Made by a program: the position numbers and the translations under genes. Below, piece after piece: positions 30,303 through 36,783 of a stretch of 36,783 nucleotides of DNA (position 1 is its first letter; every line of letters starts with the position of its first letter). Source of the DNA: a virus; IMG/VR virus record IMGVR_UViG_3300031669_000110, positions 1-36,783 of that record, one strand, 5' to 3'. The notes beneath the pieces were generated by a model. The model did not search any database, was not told where the DNA came from, and saw only the letters and a program-made list of their open reading frames with translations.

Positions 30303-30872
30303 ATGAAGAAGACAGGGTTCACACGGATCGGCAAGGTGGCGAAGATCGGGCTGAAGGGACCGACGCGGGCATATAAGCCGGACGTGGGAGGAGGGCGGGC
30401 GGCGGGTGCAGCGCTGCAAATGAACCTGGTGCCGGAGGAGCTGCGGGTGTGGGCGCGGGTGGTGGGGGAGACACGGGCACGTGAGGTGTGGGACCTGACG
30501 CAGAAGGGGATCGTGGGGACGCTGCCGGAATTGTGCACGTACGTGTGGCTGGAGAAACGCAAGATCGAGTTCGAGTTCCAATCGCACCAGATGGGCGGCC
30601 GGTCGGGGGCCGGTGGCGGGGCGGTGGTGGACTTTGTGTTGTACAACTTATCATCGAATGGCTATTATTGCTGGCGGATCCAGGGCGAGTATTGGCACAC
30701 GTTTGCGCCGGAGGTGGTGGCGAAGGATCAGGCGCAGGCTGACCGGCTGCGGCAACTGAAGATCGGGGGGGTCCCGGTGGTCGGGGTGGTGGACCTGTGG
30801 GAGTCCGACGTCTATCAGAAGTACCCGGCGGTGTTCGAGTCCGCAGAGATGGGAGTGGGGTTGAGGGGATAA
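30303..30872 (+). CDS. Vsr/PD-(D/E)XK-like nuclease
   Basis: A 189-aa protein. The core strands read LPELCTYVWLEKRKIEFEF, GGAVVDFVLYN, CWRIQGEYWHTF, then AQADRLRQLKIGGVPVVGVV and DLWESDVYQ. An acidic residue in VVDFVL, the following IQGEYWH and the terminal WESD match the order D-(x)n-E/Q-x-K of Vsr-like and DUF559-like endonucleases, where a W-H pair is common. A canonical K is not obvious, so activity is uncertain. Located between holin-like and fibre genes; function may be packaging-related, defence or repair. Weak ribosome site (GGAAG). Confidence 0.55.
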   Translation: MKKTGFTRIGKVAKIGLKGPTRAYKPDVGGGRAAGAALQMNLVPEELRVWARVVGETRAREVWDLTQKGIVGTLPELCTYVWLEKRKIEFEFQSHQMGGRSGAGGGAVVDFVLYNLSSNGYYCWRIQGEYWHTFAPEVVAKDQAQADRLRQLKIGGVPVVGVVDLWESDVYQKYPAVFESAEMGVGLRG

Positions 30873-33220
30873 TGGAACTGCAGTTCTCAGTGCACGCACG
30901 ACAGCCGCAGATGGGCGATACCCTCGTCTTTACGGGAGATGGGTGGGAGCCGCAGTCGCCATACGCGCGGCCACAGCGAGAAACGTACGTCCGCACGAAC
31001 ACGGTGCCGCAGATCAACATGGGTCTGACCAGGTCGCCGAACTTCGTGAGCGGGTCGGCGGGGTGGCAGATCCAGGCGGATGGGTCGGCGGAGTTCAACG
31101 ACGTGGTGGTGCGGGGGACGATCTACGCCAGCGCCGGCAGTATCGGGGGATGGACGATTGCGAGTGGCCACCTGTACGCGGGGACGGGGGCGGGACGGGT
31201 GGGACTGCGGCCGGCGGACTATCCATTCTACGCGGGGGCGGAGAACCCGGCAGCCGCTCCGTTTCGGGTGACGGCAGCGGGGGCGTTGGTGGCCACGAGC
31301 GCGACGATCACGGGGACGATCACGGCGACGTCGGGCACGATCGGCGGGTGGGACATTACGGCGACGCAGATCCAGGCGACGGACGACGTCGTCCTCCTGG
31401 ACAGTGCAGGGATCATCACGGTGGGCGGGGCGGGGTATCTGTCGAGCGATCCGTTCACGTCGGGGACGCAGGGCTGGAGGATCACGCCGACCGAGGCGGA
31501 GTTCGGGAACATCACGGCGCGGGGGGAGATCCGCACGGCGGTGTTTCGGTACAACGAGGTGCACGCGCAAGCGGGGCAGCTGCTGGTGACGCCCAATGCA
31601 GCGAAGTTGGACGAGGATTTGACCATCGCCGCGAGCGGGTCGTTCGACGTGGGGGAGACGGGGCGGTTCTCGGCGAACGACATTGTGCGACTGAAAGACG
31701 GAAGCGGGGACGTGTGGCTGACGGTGAACAGCGACGAGGGAGATGGGACGTACACGTACACCAGGTCCTCCGGGTCGGCGGTGGGGACGGTGTTCGGGTG
31801 CGGGACGGCGGTGGTAGGCTATGGGGCGTCGGGCGAGGGGGGGATCGTGTTGGATGCGGTGACGGCGAACGGGCCGTTCATGGACATCTTCACGCACGCG
31901 GGGTCACCATGGTCTGCGCTGACGACGAAGGTGCGGGTGGGGAATCTGGCGGGGATCACGGATGCGGATCTGAATCCGACGGGGTACGGGTTCTACAGTG
32001 ACAACGCGTACCTGCGTGGCGATCTTCTGGCGGGTGGGGGAAAGGTCCTGATTGATAGCCTGGGCATGCACGTGGATATTGAGGGTGCCACTCCGTCATC
32101 GGGCGTGATAAAGTTTGAGGATTTCGGTGGCACATATGATTTCTGGGCGCTGATGTGGACGTACACTAGCGGGTCGGCGCACAAGTTCCATCTACGCAAC
32201 CGCGCTGCTGCTGCCACGTACACGACAGCCGTTACTAACCTGACGGCCGAGGGGCCGGCTGCCACGGCGGAAACGGTGAGCGAGGTATATCTATCGGCAC
32301 CGACGGGCTGGTCGGGCCTACGAGCAGCCGCAGGGACCTATGCTGTGGTAGGCGTGTGGGATGGAGCGGCGACGGTAGTGCGACCAAAGACAACCTGGAA
32401 CAGCGGTGGGAACATCGTCCACAAGCTGTTCGACGCCGCAGGGGGCACTAAGCTTTCGATTACGGACAGCGCTGAGGCAGAGGTGGCGTACATCAATTCA
32501 GATGGGAAGGTGCTGTGCGCGCTCGATGCGCATCCCAACAGTGATGGGCGGGGGTTGTTTGTGCGAACAGTCAACCGCCTCGGGATTGGTGTCTATACCA
32601 ACCACTTCCGCGCTGTGGCAAACGGCGGACTGGGCAATGTGATCCCAACTGGTTTCACCTGGCGTGGGGCACCATTCGGCGGGACGCCTGCGACATTGGA
32701 CTACTGTGCACAGGGTGACTACATGTACGCGAGAGGCGATGGGGCCGGTACAAAACACTTTCTGGCAGACGACATCGCCAACGCTGGGGCATCCTGGCAA
32801 CTGAAGTACATCGCGGCACGACTGCGAACCGGGCAAATAACTGAGATCGGCTTGCGAGTGGACGACGGCAGTGACAACAACTATGCAGAGGTTTTCATGA
32901 CCGGCGTGTTGGCAAATGCCACCCAGCGGCTGGATTTCAGGTACCGTGCGGGTGGAGGGGCGGTCACTACGGTTTCATCTGGATTGATCGTTCCGTGCGA
33001 TACGTATGTCACCTGCGTGCTGTATTGCAATTATTCGGTTCCTAACTACTCGTTCTACGGGTTGTTGCTCGGGGAGGAGGGTGAGTGGGTAAATATCACT
33101 GGATTTGACACCGGTGCCGTCGGCTGGGCACCTGCTGCAGGGCGTGTGGGATTGATAACAAAAGATTTTGGGAATGTCGGCTATTGGGACTTGTTTTATC
33201 ACAATTTCGGGCTATCGTAA
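30872..33220 (+). CDS. Tail fibre / receptor-binding protein
   Basis: A 782-aa protein that starts one base inside the previous stop. N-terminal ~45-110 has the tail-tip pattern GWQIQADGSAEFNDVVVRGT and IGGWTIASGHLYAG. The middle is beta-helical (TITGTITATSGTIGGWDITA) and ends in a globular region (~390-782) with FGGTYDFWALMW and VGYWDLFYHNFGLS. The C-terminal third (from about nt 32040) is less G-rich with different codon use, as expected for a swapped receptor-binding domain. It is the last rightward gene before the att-like repeat. Confidence 0.75.
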   Translation: MELQFSVHARQPQMGDTLVFTGDGWEPQSPYARPQRETYVRTNTVPQINMGLTRSPNFVSGSAGWQIQADGSAEFNDVVVRGTIYASAGSIGGWTIASGHLYAGTGAGRVGLRPADYPFYAGAENPAAAPFRVTAAGALVATSATITGTITATSGTIGGWDITATQIQATDDVVLLDSAGIITVGGAGYLSSDPFTSGTQGWRITPTEAEFGNITARGEIRTAVFRYNEVHAQAGQLLVTPNAAKLDEDLTIAASGSFDVGETGRFSANDIVRLKDGSGDVWLTVNSDEGDGTYTYTRSSGSAVGTVFGCGTAVVGYGASGEGGIVLDAVTANGPFMDIFTHAGSPWSALTTKVRVGNLAGITDADLNPTGYGFYSDNAYLRGDLLAGGGKVLIDSLGMHVDIEGATPSSGVIKFEDFGGTYDFWALMWTYTSGSAHKFHLRNRAAAATYTTAVTNLTAEGPAATAETVSEVYLSAPTGWSGLRAAAGTYAVVGVWDGAATVVRPKTTWNSGGNIVHKLFDAAGGTKLSITDSAEAEVAYINSDGKVLCALDAHPNSDGRGLFVRTVNRLGIGVYTNHFRAVANGGLGNVIPTGFTWRGAPFGGTPATLDYCAQGDYMYARGDGAGTKHFLADDIANAGASWQLKYIAARLRTGQITEIGLRVDDGSDNNYAEVFMTGVLANATQRLDFRYRAGGGAVTTVSSGLIVPCDTYVTCVLYCNYSVPNYSFYGLLLGEEGEWVNITGFDTGAVGWAPAAGRVGLITKDFGNVGYWDLFYHNFGLS

Positions 33221-33228
33221 AGTTGGTG

Positions 33229-33270
33229 GTTCCAGCGAGCACGGCGCATCTATGCCGTGGTTGCTGGAAC
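33229..33270. repeat. Symmetric inverted repeat next to integrase, candidate att site
   Basis: GTTCCAGC (33229-33236) and GCTGGAAC (33263-33270), then CACGGC (33240-33245) and GCCGTG (33254-33259), all centred on 33249/33250 with loop GCATCTAT. The right arm ends on the first base of the recombinase stop codon (complement). The size (42 bp) and stepwise symmetry resemble serine-integrase att sites. No T-run follows on either strand, so a terminator is less likely, though it lies between convergent genes. Confidence 0.55.
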
Positions 33271-34748
33271 TAGACAAGGCGGGTGGAGGTGATGGAGCCG
33301 GCTTCGATCTCGACGCGCAGGCCGGCGTTCTGAAGTAGGGTCCGGACGCGCACCGGCGGGGCGGTGGTCACCAGGTCGGGGAAGAGTTGGGCCAGGGCCT
33401 CGAGGGCGGCGCGCCGTTGGGCAGGATCGGGGGCGGCAGCCAGGAGGACCTGCAGTTCGAGGAGGCGGGAACGGGCAGCGGTGACCTGGTCCAGGAAGAG
33501 ATCGTCGGCGCTGCGGTAGATCTGGGGGTCCATCTGGCCGGCAGCCAGGGCGAGGGCCAGGCGCTGGCGACGGATCTCGAGCTCGGCCAGGTGGTCACCG
33601 AGGGCGGCGATCTCCTGATGGAGTTGGGTGGTGTCGTCGGTGATCACCAGGGCGGCATCGAGGGCGGCGGGGGTGGCCAGGCCGGCCAGGAAGGCGGCGA
33701 TGTGTTCGACGACACGGTCTTCGCGGATGTAGTTGGGGTGGCAGGACTGGCCGGTGTGGGAGCGGTGGGCGTGTTTGGTGCACCTTAACCACCAGTGTTT
33801 GTGATGGGCCAGTTGCCGTGACATCTGGTAGCCGCACCTGGCGCAGAAGACAACGCCGGCGAGGGGGGAGCCGGTGGTCTTGTTGTAGCGATCGCGGCGG
33901 CGGCGGTTGCGCTCGCGGATGACGGCGGCGTGGGTGTCGGGATCCCAGAGGGCGGGGTAGTGAGGGGAGGGATACTCGGGCTCGACGTGGTCGAAGTGGG
34001 GGAAGCCGCCGTAGACGTCGGAGCGCATCATCTTCTGGACGGTCGAGTACGCCCAGCGCGCCACCCGGGGCGGGCGGTAGGGGGAGGCCTGGAGGGCGCG
34101 CACGATCGCGGCGTAAGGCTCGCCGGCGATGAACAGGCGGGTGGCCAGGAGGACGGCGGGGGCCAGGTCGGGGTCGAGTTCGGCGGTGGCGGCGCGGCCG
34201 TTGGGGCCGGGGATGGGGCGGTAGCCGATGGGCCAGTGGCTGGAGCAGAGGCCGCGCTTGACGCGGGCTTTGATGCCGGCGCGGAAGCGGTGGACGCGGA
34301 GGGTTTGATCCTCGGCGGCGCGGACGGATTGGATGGCGTAGATGTAGCGCTGGGCGGTGGAGGTCTGGCCGATGGGATGGGGGGCGGAGGCGAAGTAGAT
34401 TTCGGCGCCGGACTTTTCGACGAGGGAGATGACCTGGTTGGAGAGGGCGGGATCGCGCCCGAGGCGGTCGGGGTCGAGGGCGAAGAGGACGTCGAAGGTG
34501 TGGTCGGCGCAGTCCTGGCGGAGTTGGGCGTAGGCGGGCATGGCGGATTCGGCGTCGTGCCAGAAGATGAGGTCGCGGGTGTGGCCAGGGATGGAGTAGA
34601 CGCGGACGACGTGGCCACCGACGGCCTCGGCGAACTGGCGGCCGGCGGCTTCCTGGTCCTGCAGTGAGGTCTTGTCGGGGCCGGCCTGTGGTTTGGAGGA
34701 GACGGCGGTCCAGATGGCGATGCGGGGGGGAGGGGATTGTTGGGTCAT
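33270..34748 (-). CDS. int: Large serine recombinase (integrase)
   Basis: A 492-aa protein. ATG at 34748 is chosen, overlapping the stop of the upstream membrane gene (ATGA). N-terminal catalytic domain: AVSSKPQ with nucleophile Ser17, and DRLGRD with Arg95/Arg98. The usual Arg two residues before Ser is Ala15 (motif Y-A-R-V-S reads W-T-A-V-S). The recombinase domain is at ~130-290; a zinc ribbon with CARCG and later Cys pair lies at ~300-333; a C-terminal coiled coil (~370-460) is the usual LSR element. It integrates or excises the phage at att sites. The 3' end abuts the candidate att repeat. Confidence 0.85.
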   Translation of the reverse strand: MTQQSPPPRIAIWTAVSSKPQAGPDKTSLQDQEAAGRQFAEAVGGHVVRVYSIPGHTRDLIFWHDAESAMPAYAQLRQDCADHTFDVLFALDPDRLGRDPALSNQVISLVEKSGAEIYFASAPHPIGQTSTAQRYIYAIQSVRAAEDQTLRVHRFRAGIKARVKRGLCSSHWPIGYRPIPGPNGRAATAELDPDLAPAVLLATRLFIAGEPYAAIVRALQASPYRPPRVARWAYSTVQKMMRSDVYGGFPHFDHVEPEYPSPHYPALWDPDTHAAVIRERNRRRRDRYNKTTGSPLAGVVFCARCGYQMSRQLAHHKHWWLRCTKHAHRSHTGQSCHPNYIREDRVVEHIAAFLAGLATPAALDAALVITDDTTQLHQEIAALGDHLAELEIRRQRLALALAAGQMDPQIYRSADDLFLDQVTAARSRLLELQVLLAAAPDPAQRRAALEALAQLFPDLVTTAPPVRVRTLLQNAGLRVEIEAGSITSTRLV

Positions 34749-35305
34749 GATTGGTGGCGTTGGGCCCTGGTCAGGAAGGTCAGAGAGGGACGGTAGGTAC
34801 AGCCGCGGATGAGGAGCCAGGCCGACAGGATTAGCCAAGAGACGATGGTGGTGACTTCTCGTGTTTGGATGGTAGTGAGGATGAGGGTGAAGGGACCACA
34901 GAGGGTGACAGATAGAGCGGTGGCAACTGGTGCGTGAAGGGTGACCGCAGCATATAGACCGCTCGTTGCCGTCGAGGAGTAGATGTAACTGATGATGAGG
35001 GGCACAGCAGCGATGGCACCGAGCAGGAGAGTGTCACCACGACTGGTGACCTGGTGGTCAAGGTAGACACGGTTCAGACGGTGGATCATTTGTCGAGTGA
35101 GAAGGGAGAGGGCGAGAAGGAAGATAAGGATTGCCGGGATCCACGAGGGCCAGAAGAGATAAGCGAGGATGCCAAGGACACCGGCGAGGATGCCGACGAG
35201 GGCACCGCCTCCAAGGCCAAGGACGATGGTGGCGCGGATGTCCTGGGTAACAGTGCGTTTGGCCTGTCTGTGCTCAGTTTTAATAGTTCGTTCATCAGGT
35301 AGCAT
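34745..35305 (-). CDS. Multi-pass membrane protein of the lysogeny block
   Basis: A 186-aa protein with four to five hydrophobic segments (~25-47 LGLGGGALVGILAGVLGILA, ~52-70, ~92-110, ~118-137, ~150-166). The N-terminus is charged. Its stop overlaps the recombinase start, so the two are probably co-translated. Expressed with the lysogeny genes, it could be a superinfection-exclusion protein; no family recognised. Lower GC than the late genes. Confidence 0.6.
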   Translation of the reverse strand: MLPDERTIKTEHRQAKRTVTQDIRATIVLGLGGGALVGILAGVLGILAYLFWPSWIPAILIFLLALSLLTRQMIHRLNRVYLDHQVTSRGDTLLLGAIAAVPLIISYIYSSTATSGLYAAVTLHAPVATALSVTLCGPFTLILTTIQTREVTTIVSWLILSAWLLIRGCTYRPSLTFLTRAQRHQS

Positions 35306-35344
35306 CGGTTATCCCGCCGTAGTTGAAGCCAGATGACGAAGAAT

Positions 35345-35752
35345 CTAGCCAGGTGCAGGGCTCTCTTGAAAAGTCGTGCCATTCTCTTGACGGCGGTCGG
35401 TGACTTGGGATCTCAGTAAAGCACGCATCATTATCAGGATCCTCTCTTGGTCAGCGTCGTCAAGTGCCTTGAAGAGGTACACTGCTTCACCTAATCCAGG
35501 GACTTGGGTGTTATAGGGATTCTTTGGTTCAGCGATAGTGTTCCGACGTAGGTGGCCAGCGATGGCAAGAACGTCTTCTTCCGGAACGCCGAAGAAGGTT
35601 GCGATCTTACGGCAGTTCTTTGAGTTGGGCGTGTAGGTACCTTTGAGCCATTTTCCGATGGTGACGTGCGAGATGTGCAGTGCGTAGGATAGGCTCAATG
35701 CGTTGATGTTGTTGCGGTCCATCTGCTCTTTGAGCCAACTGGATATTTCCAC
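35345..35752 (-). CDS. XRE-family repressor (CI-like)
   Basis: A 135-aa protein. HTH_XRE at ~5-60: WLKEQMDRNNINALSLSYAL, then ISHVTIGKWLKGTYTP and KIATFFGVPEEDV. The C-terminal ~75 residues form a helical dimer-like part; there is no Ser/Lys peptidase domain, so no LexA-type self-cleavage. GTG start at 35752. Its -10 box ends only 7 bases upstream, so the mRNA may be leaderless, as for lambda cI from its maintenance promoter. It faces the Cro-like gene across a shared control region and probably represses the rightward promoter. Confidence 0.82.
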   Translation of the reverse strand: MEISSWLKEQMDRNNINALSLSYALHISHVTIGKWLKGTYTPNSKNCRKIATFFGVPEEDVLAIAGHLRRNTIAEPKNPYNTQVPGLGEAVYLFKALDDADQERILIMMRALLRSQVTDRRQENGTTFQESPAPG

Positions 35753-35758
35753 GTTCCT

Positions 35759-35764
35759 ATTATA
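35759..35764 (-). promoter_or_regulatory. Leftward -10 box for the repressor
   Basis: On the minus strand TATAAT, with GTCACA 16 bases upstream as a 4-of-6 -35 element. The predicted start of transcription is at or next to the GTG start codon. Confidence 0.55.
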
Positions 35765-35765
35765 C

Positions 35766-35830
35766 CAGAAGTTTATAGTTTGTGACTAGAGGGCTTGACA
35801 AGAGTTGAATTGTGTGGTACAATACTTCTG
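35766..35830. promoter_or_regulatory. Paired 7-bp inverted sites flanking the divergent promoters
   Basis: CAGAAGT (35766-35772) and ACTTCTG (35824-35830) lie at the inner edge of the leftward -10 and directly after the rightward -10. They are candidate operator half-sites for the repressor or the Cro-like protein. Confidence 0.35.
35795..35823 (+). promoter_or_regulatory. Strong rightward sigma70-type promoter
   Basis: TTGACA at 35795-35800, a 17-base spacer and TACAAT at 35818-35823. This is the consensus layout and the best promoter in the window. It drives the Cro-like gene at 35856 and presumably the early rightward genes. Confidence 0.85.
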
Positions 35831-35855
35831 TGCGTTACAGTACAGAGGGAGAGCG

Positions 35856-36110
35856 ATGAAGGGTCCAGTCTTACGAATCCATATTGAGTTGTTGCAGCGT
35901 GGTCAGGGGAGCAAGCGGTGGTTGGCTGAGCAACTGCACGTTTCCCAGAGTTACGTCAGTTTGCTGTTGTCTGATAACCGGTCGTGGACAGAGCGCTTGA
36001 AGGCAGCGGCCAGCCAGGTGTTGGCCGTGCCAGTGGACGAGTTGTTCACGCCGGTGATGAATGCGGTGGAGGTGCAGGATGGGCGACAGGACAGCGCCGG
36101 GGCAGGGTGA
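35856..36110 (+). CDS. Cro-like XRE-family regulator
   Basis: An 84-aa protein. ATG 35856 is chosen: GAGGGAGAG lies upstream and the frame's earlier TTG (35805) is inside the promoter. The HTH (SKRWLAEQLHVSQSYVSLLL) is followed by a short beta/helix end (QVLAVPVDELFTP). No effector domain. It is first on the rightward transcript and opposite the repressor, the position of Cro. Expected to compete for the same operators and commit to lytic growth. Confidence 0.75.
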   Translation: MKGPVLRIHIELLQRGQGSKRWLAEQLHVSQSYVSLLLSDNRSWTERLKAAASQVLAVPVDELFTPVMNAVEVQDGRQDSAGAG

Positions 36111-36267
36111 GGCGGACATCAAGGACGTGGCGATCCATTTGCCGGAGGACGTGGGGCAGGCGTTGGTGCACCTGGCGGAGGTGGCGGGGGGGACGATCGT
36201 GATCGAGTTGCAGGTCACGGCGCCCAGCGCGCCGGCAGGGGCGGGTCAGGAAACGGCGGGTAAGTGA
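36079..36267 (+). CDS. Hypothetical 62-aa early protein
   Basis: ATG 36079 has GGAGG six bases upstream and overlaps the Cro-like gene's end. Contains DVAIHLPEDVGQALVHLAEV (amphipathic helix) and GGTIVIELQVTAP (beta). No family recognised. Confidence 0.5.
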   Translation: MGDRTAPGQGEADIKDVAIHLPEDVGQALVHLAEVAGGTIVIELQVTAPSAPAGAGQETAGK

Positions 36268-36274
36268 GGGGGAG

Positions 36275-36559
36275 ATGGGAAGCGGGAAGGCGTTCGTGTA
36301 CGACTTCGACGAGGAGTGTTCGTACCGGCTGGGGCAGGGGGAGTCGGCGGACGAGATACGGGTGGTGGTGTGCCCGGTATGCGGGAAGATGACGACGGTG
36401 GACGCCAAGGGCTGCGGGAACTGCGGGGCTGTGCTGGACCAGGAGGACGAGCGGGTGATGACGCGGATGATGACCCTGGCGAAACACCTGGCGCAGCAGT
36501 GGGAGAGTGACTGGCTGCAGGAGTTGGAGAAGGTCCTGTGGAGTGGAGGGGAAGCGTGA
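36275..36559 (+). CDS. Small zinc-ribbon early protein
   Basis: A 94-aa protein with CPVCGKMTTVDAKGCGNCG (~33-51), a four-Cys zinc ribbon, then a long helix (MTLAKHLAQQWESDWLQELE). The N-terminus is acidic (YDFDEECSY). GGGGGAG lies before the ATG. It overlaps the next ORF by one base (TGATG). Possibly a regulator or host-protein binder; no specific family recognised. Confidence 0.6.
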   Translation: MGSGKAFVYDFDEECSYRLGQGESADEIRVVVCPVCGKMTTVDAKGCGNCGAVLDQEDERVMTRMMTLAKHLAQQWESDWLQELEKVLWSGGEA

Positions 36560-36783
36560 TGGAGAGGCAGGCAGGTGCGCTATTGGCCGGCTTGTTCAGG
36601 CTGGCGGTGGAGTTGGGGTACCGGTGGGATGGGGAGCGGTGGGTTGCACCGGTGGGGGATTCGACGTTGCGAGCAGGGCCGGGGCAGGTTCGGAGATCTG
36701 ACCCCCCTTCCCGCCTCAGGTTGAAGGCTTGTTCCGGTTCTGCTCGGAGCGCCGAAGCCACTCCTCTTGTGTTGCCCATACCC
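36559..36783 (+). CDS. Partial ORF running off the right end
   Basis: ATG overlaps the previous stop (TGATG). The first ~35 codons (MERQAGALLAGLFRLAVELG) look coding and share the G-rich composition; from about 36690 the plus strand turns pyrimidine-rich and the product becomes Pro/Ser-rich. No stop occurs before the window edge. If the molecule is circular the frame continues without a stop into bases 1-273, giving ~166 codons; this is frame arithmetic only. Confidence 0.35.
   Translation, partial: MERQAGALLAGLFRLAVELGYRWDGERWVAPVGDSTLRAGPGQVRRSDPPSRLRLKACSGSARSAEATPLVLPIP

Noticed and set aside
28236-30587. 783-aa minus-strand ORF
   Set aside because: His/Arg/Pro-rich shadow across the tail, holin-like and nuclease-like genes.
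33229-33270. Standard bidirectional terminator
   Set aside because: No T-run on either strand and an 8-base unpaired centre with symmetric steps; kept as an att candidate, with a terminator role not fully excluded.
33929-34667. 245-aa plus-strand ORF opposite the integrase
   Set aside because: Gly/Val/Glu-rich shadow frame; the minus-strand recombinase has catalytic motifs and a zinc ribbon.
36246-36779. 177-aa minus-strand ORF at the right edge
   Set aside because: Only the first ~30 residues look protein-like; the rest is a Ser/Pro/Thr shadow of the early genes.
1-36783. tRNA or rRNA genes
   Set aside because: No cloverleaf, CCA-flanked or rRNA-like segment was seen by eye on either strand; a tRNAscan run would be decisive.

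Overview
The window reads as an almost complete genome of a temperate tailed phage of about 36.8 kb, in a form that does not look integrated. The DNA is GC-rich, genes are packed with ATGA/GTGA overlaps, and every hallmark tailed-phage module is present. A likely host phylum is Chloroflexota. The clues are a secreted or membrane protein carrying a YLPLV motif, which I know as common in Chloroflexota exported proteins, and simple decamer and GACGGCGGA-type repeats of a kind I associate with those genomes. This host call is an inference from memory, not a search result.

Layout. 1-309: non-coding leader with a hairpin and the first copy of a 12-bp palindrome. 310-3799: small membrane and acidic proteins, a winged-HTH replication-type protein with an inverted-repeat cluster inside its gene, then a ParB-family protein. 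3864-4606: a C39-like peptidase and a 30-residue membrane peptide. 4599-9974: packaging and portal block (basic small protein, small and large terminase, zinc-ribbon protein, portal, two structural-type proteins). 9976-10428: an HNH endonuclease. 10433-18208: one 2591-codon gene, 21% of the window. 18214-19181: repeats, a small helical protein and a lipobox membrane protein. 19195-22640: scaffold, SU10/DUF5309-like major capsid protein and head-associated proteins. 22643-25495: glycosyltransferase, methyltransferase and sulfotransferase interleaved with small proteins. 25638-33220: adaptor-like protein, RyR-like protein, 974-aa tail protein, holin-like protein, nuclease-like protein and tail fibre. 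33229-35752: candidate att site, large serine recombinase, membrane protein and XRE repressor on the minus strand. 35795-36783: divergent promoter, Cro-like protein and small early genes running to the window end.

How it works together. The repressor and Cro-like protein face each other across a shared operator region. The rightward promoter would drive the small early genes; if the molecule is circular, it would then read into the replication/ParB block at the left end. No tape-measure or tail-tube gene is visible. The combination of SU10-like capsid protein, giant protein, adaptor and propeller-like tail protein therefore suggests a short-tailed (podovirus-like) virion. The giant protein would be an internal or ejected component.

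The most interesting signals are: (1) TGTCCGCGGACA, present exactly five times, once just upstream of the parB start, a possible parS/KorB-type operator array or an iterated palindrome; (2) three inverted repeats inside the initiator-like gene, a possible lambda-O-style origin; (3) a symmetric att-like inverted repeat abutting the integrase stop codon; (4) the sugar/methyl/sulfate enzyme cassette inside the virion operon.
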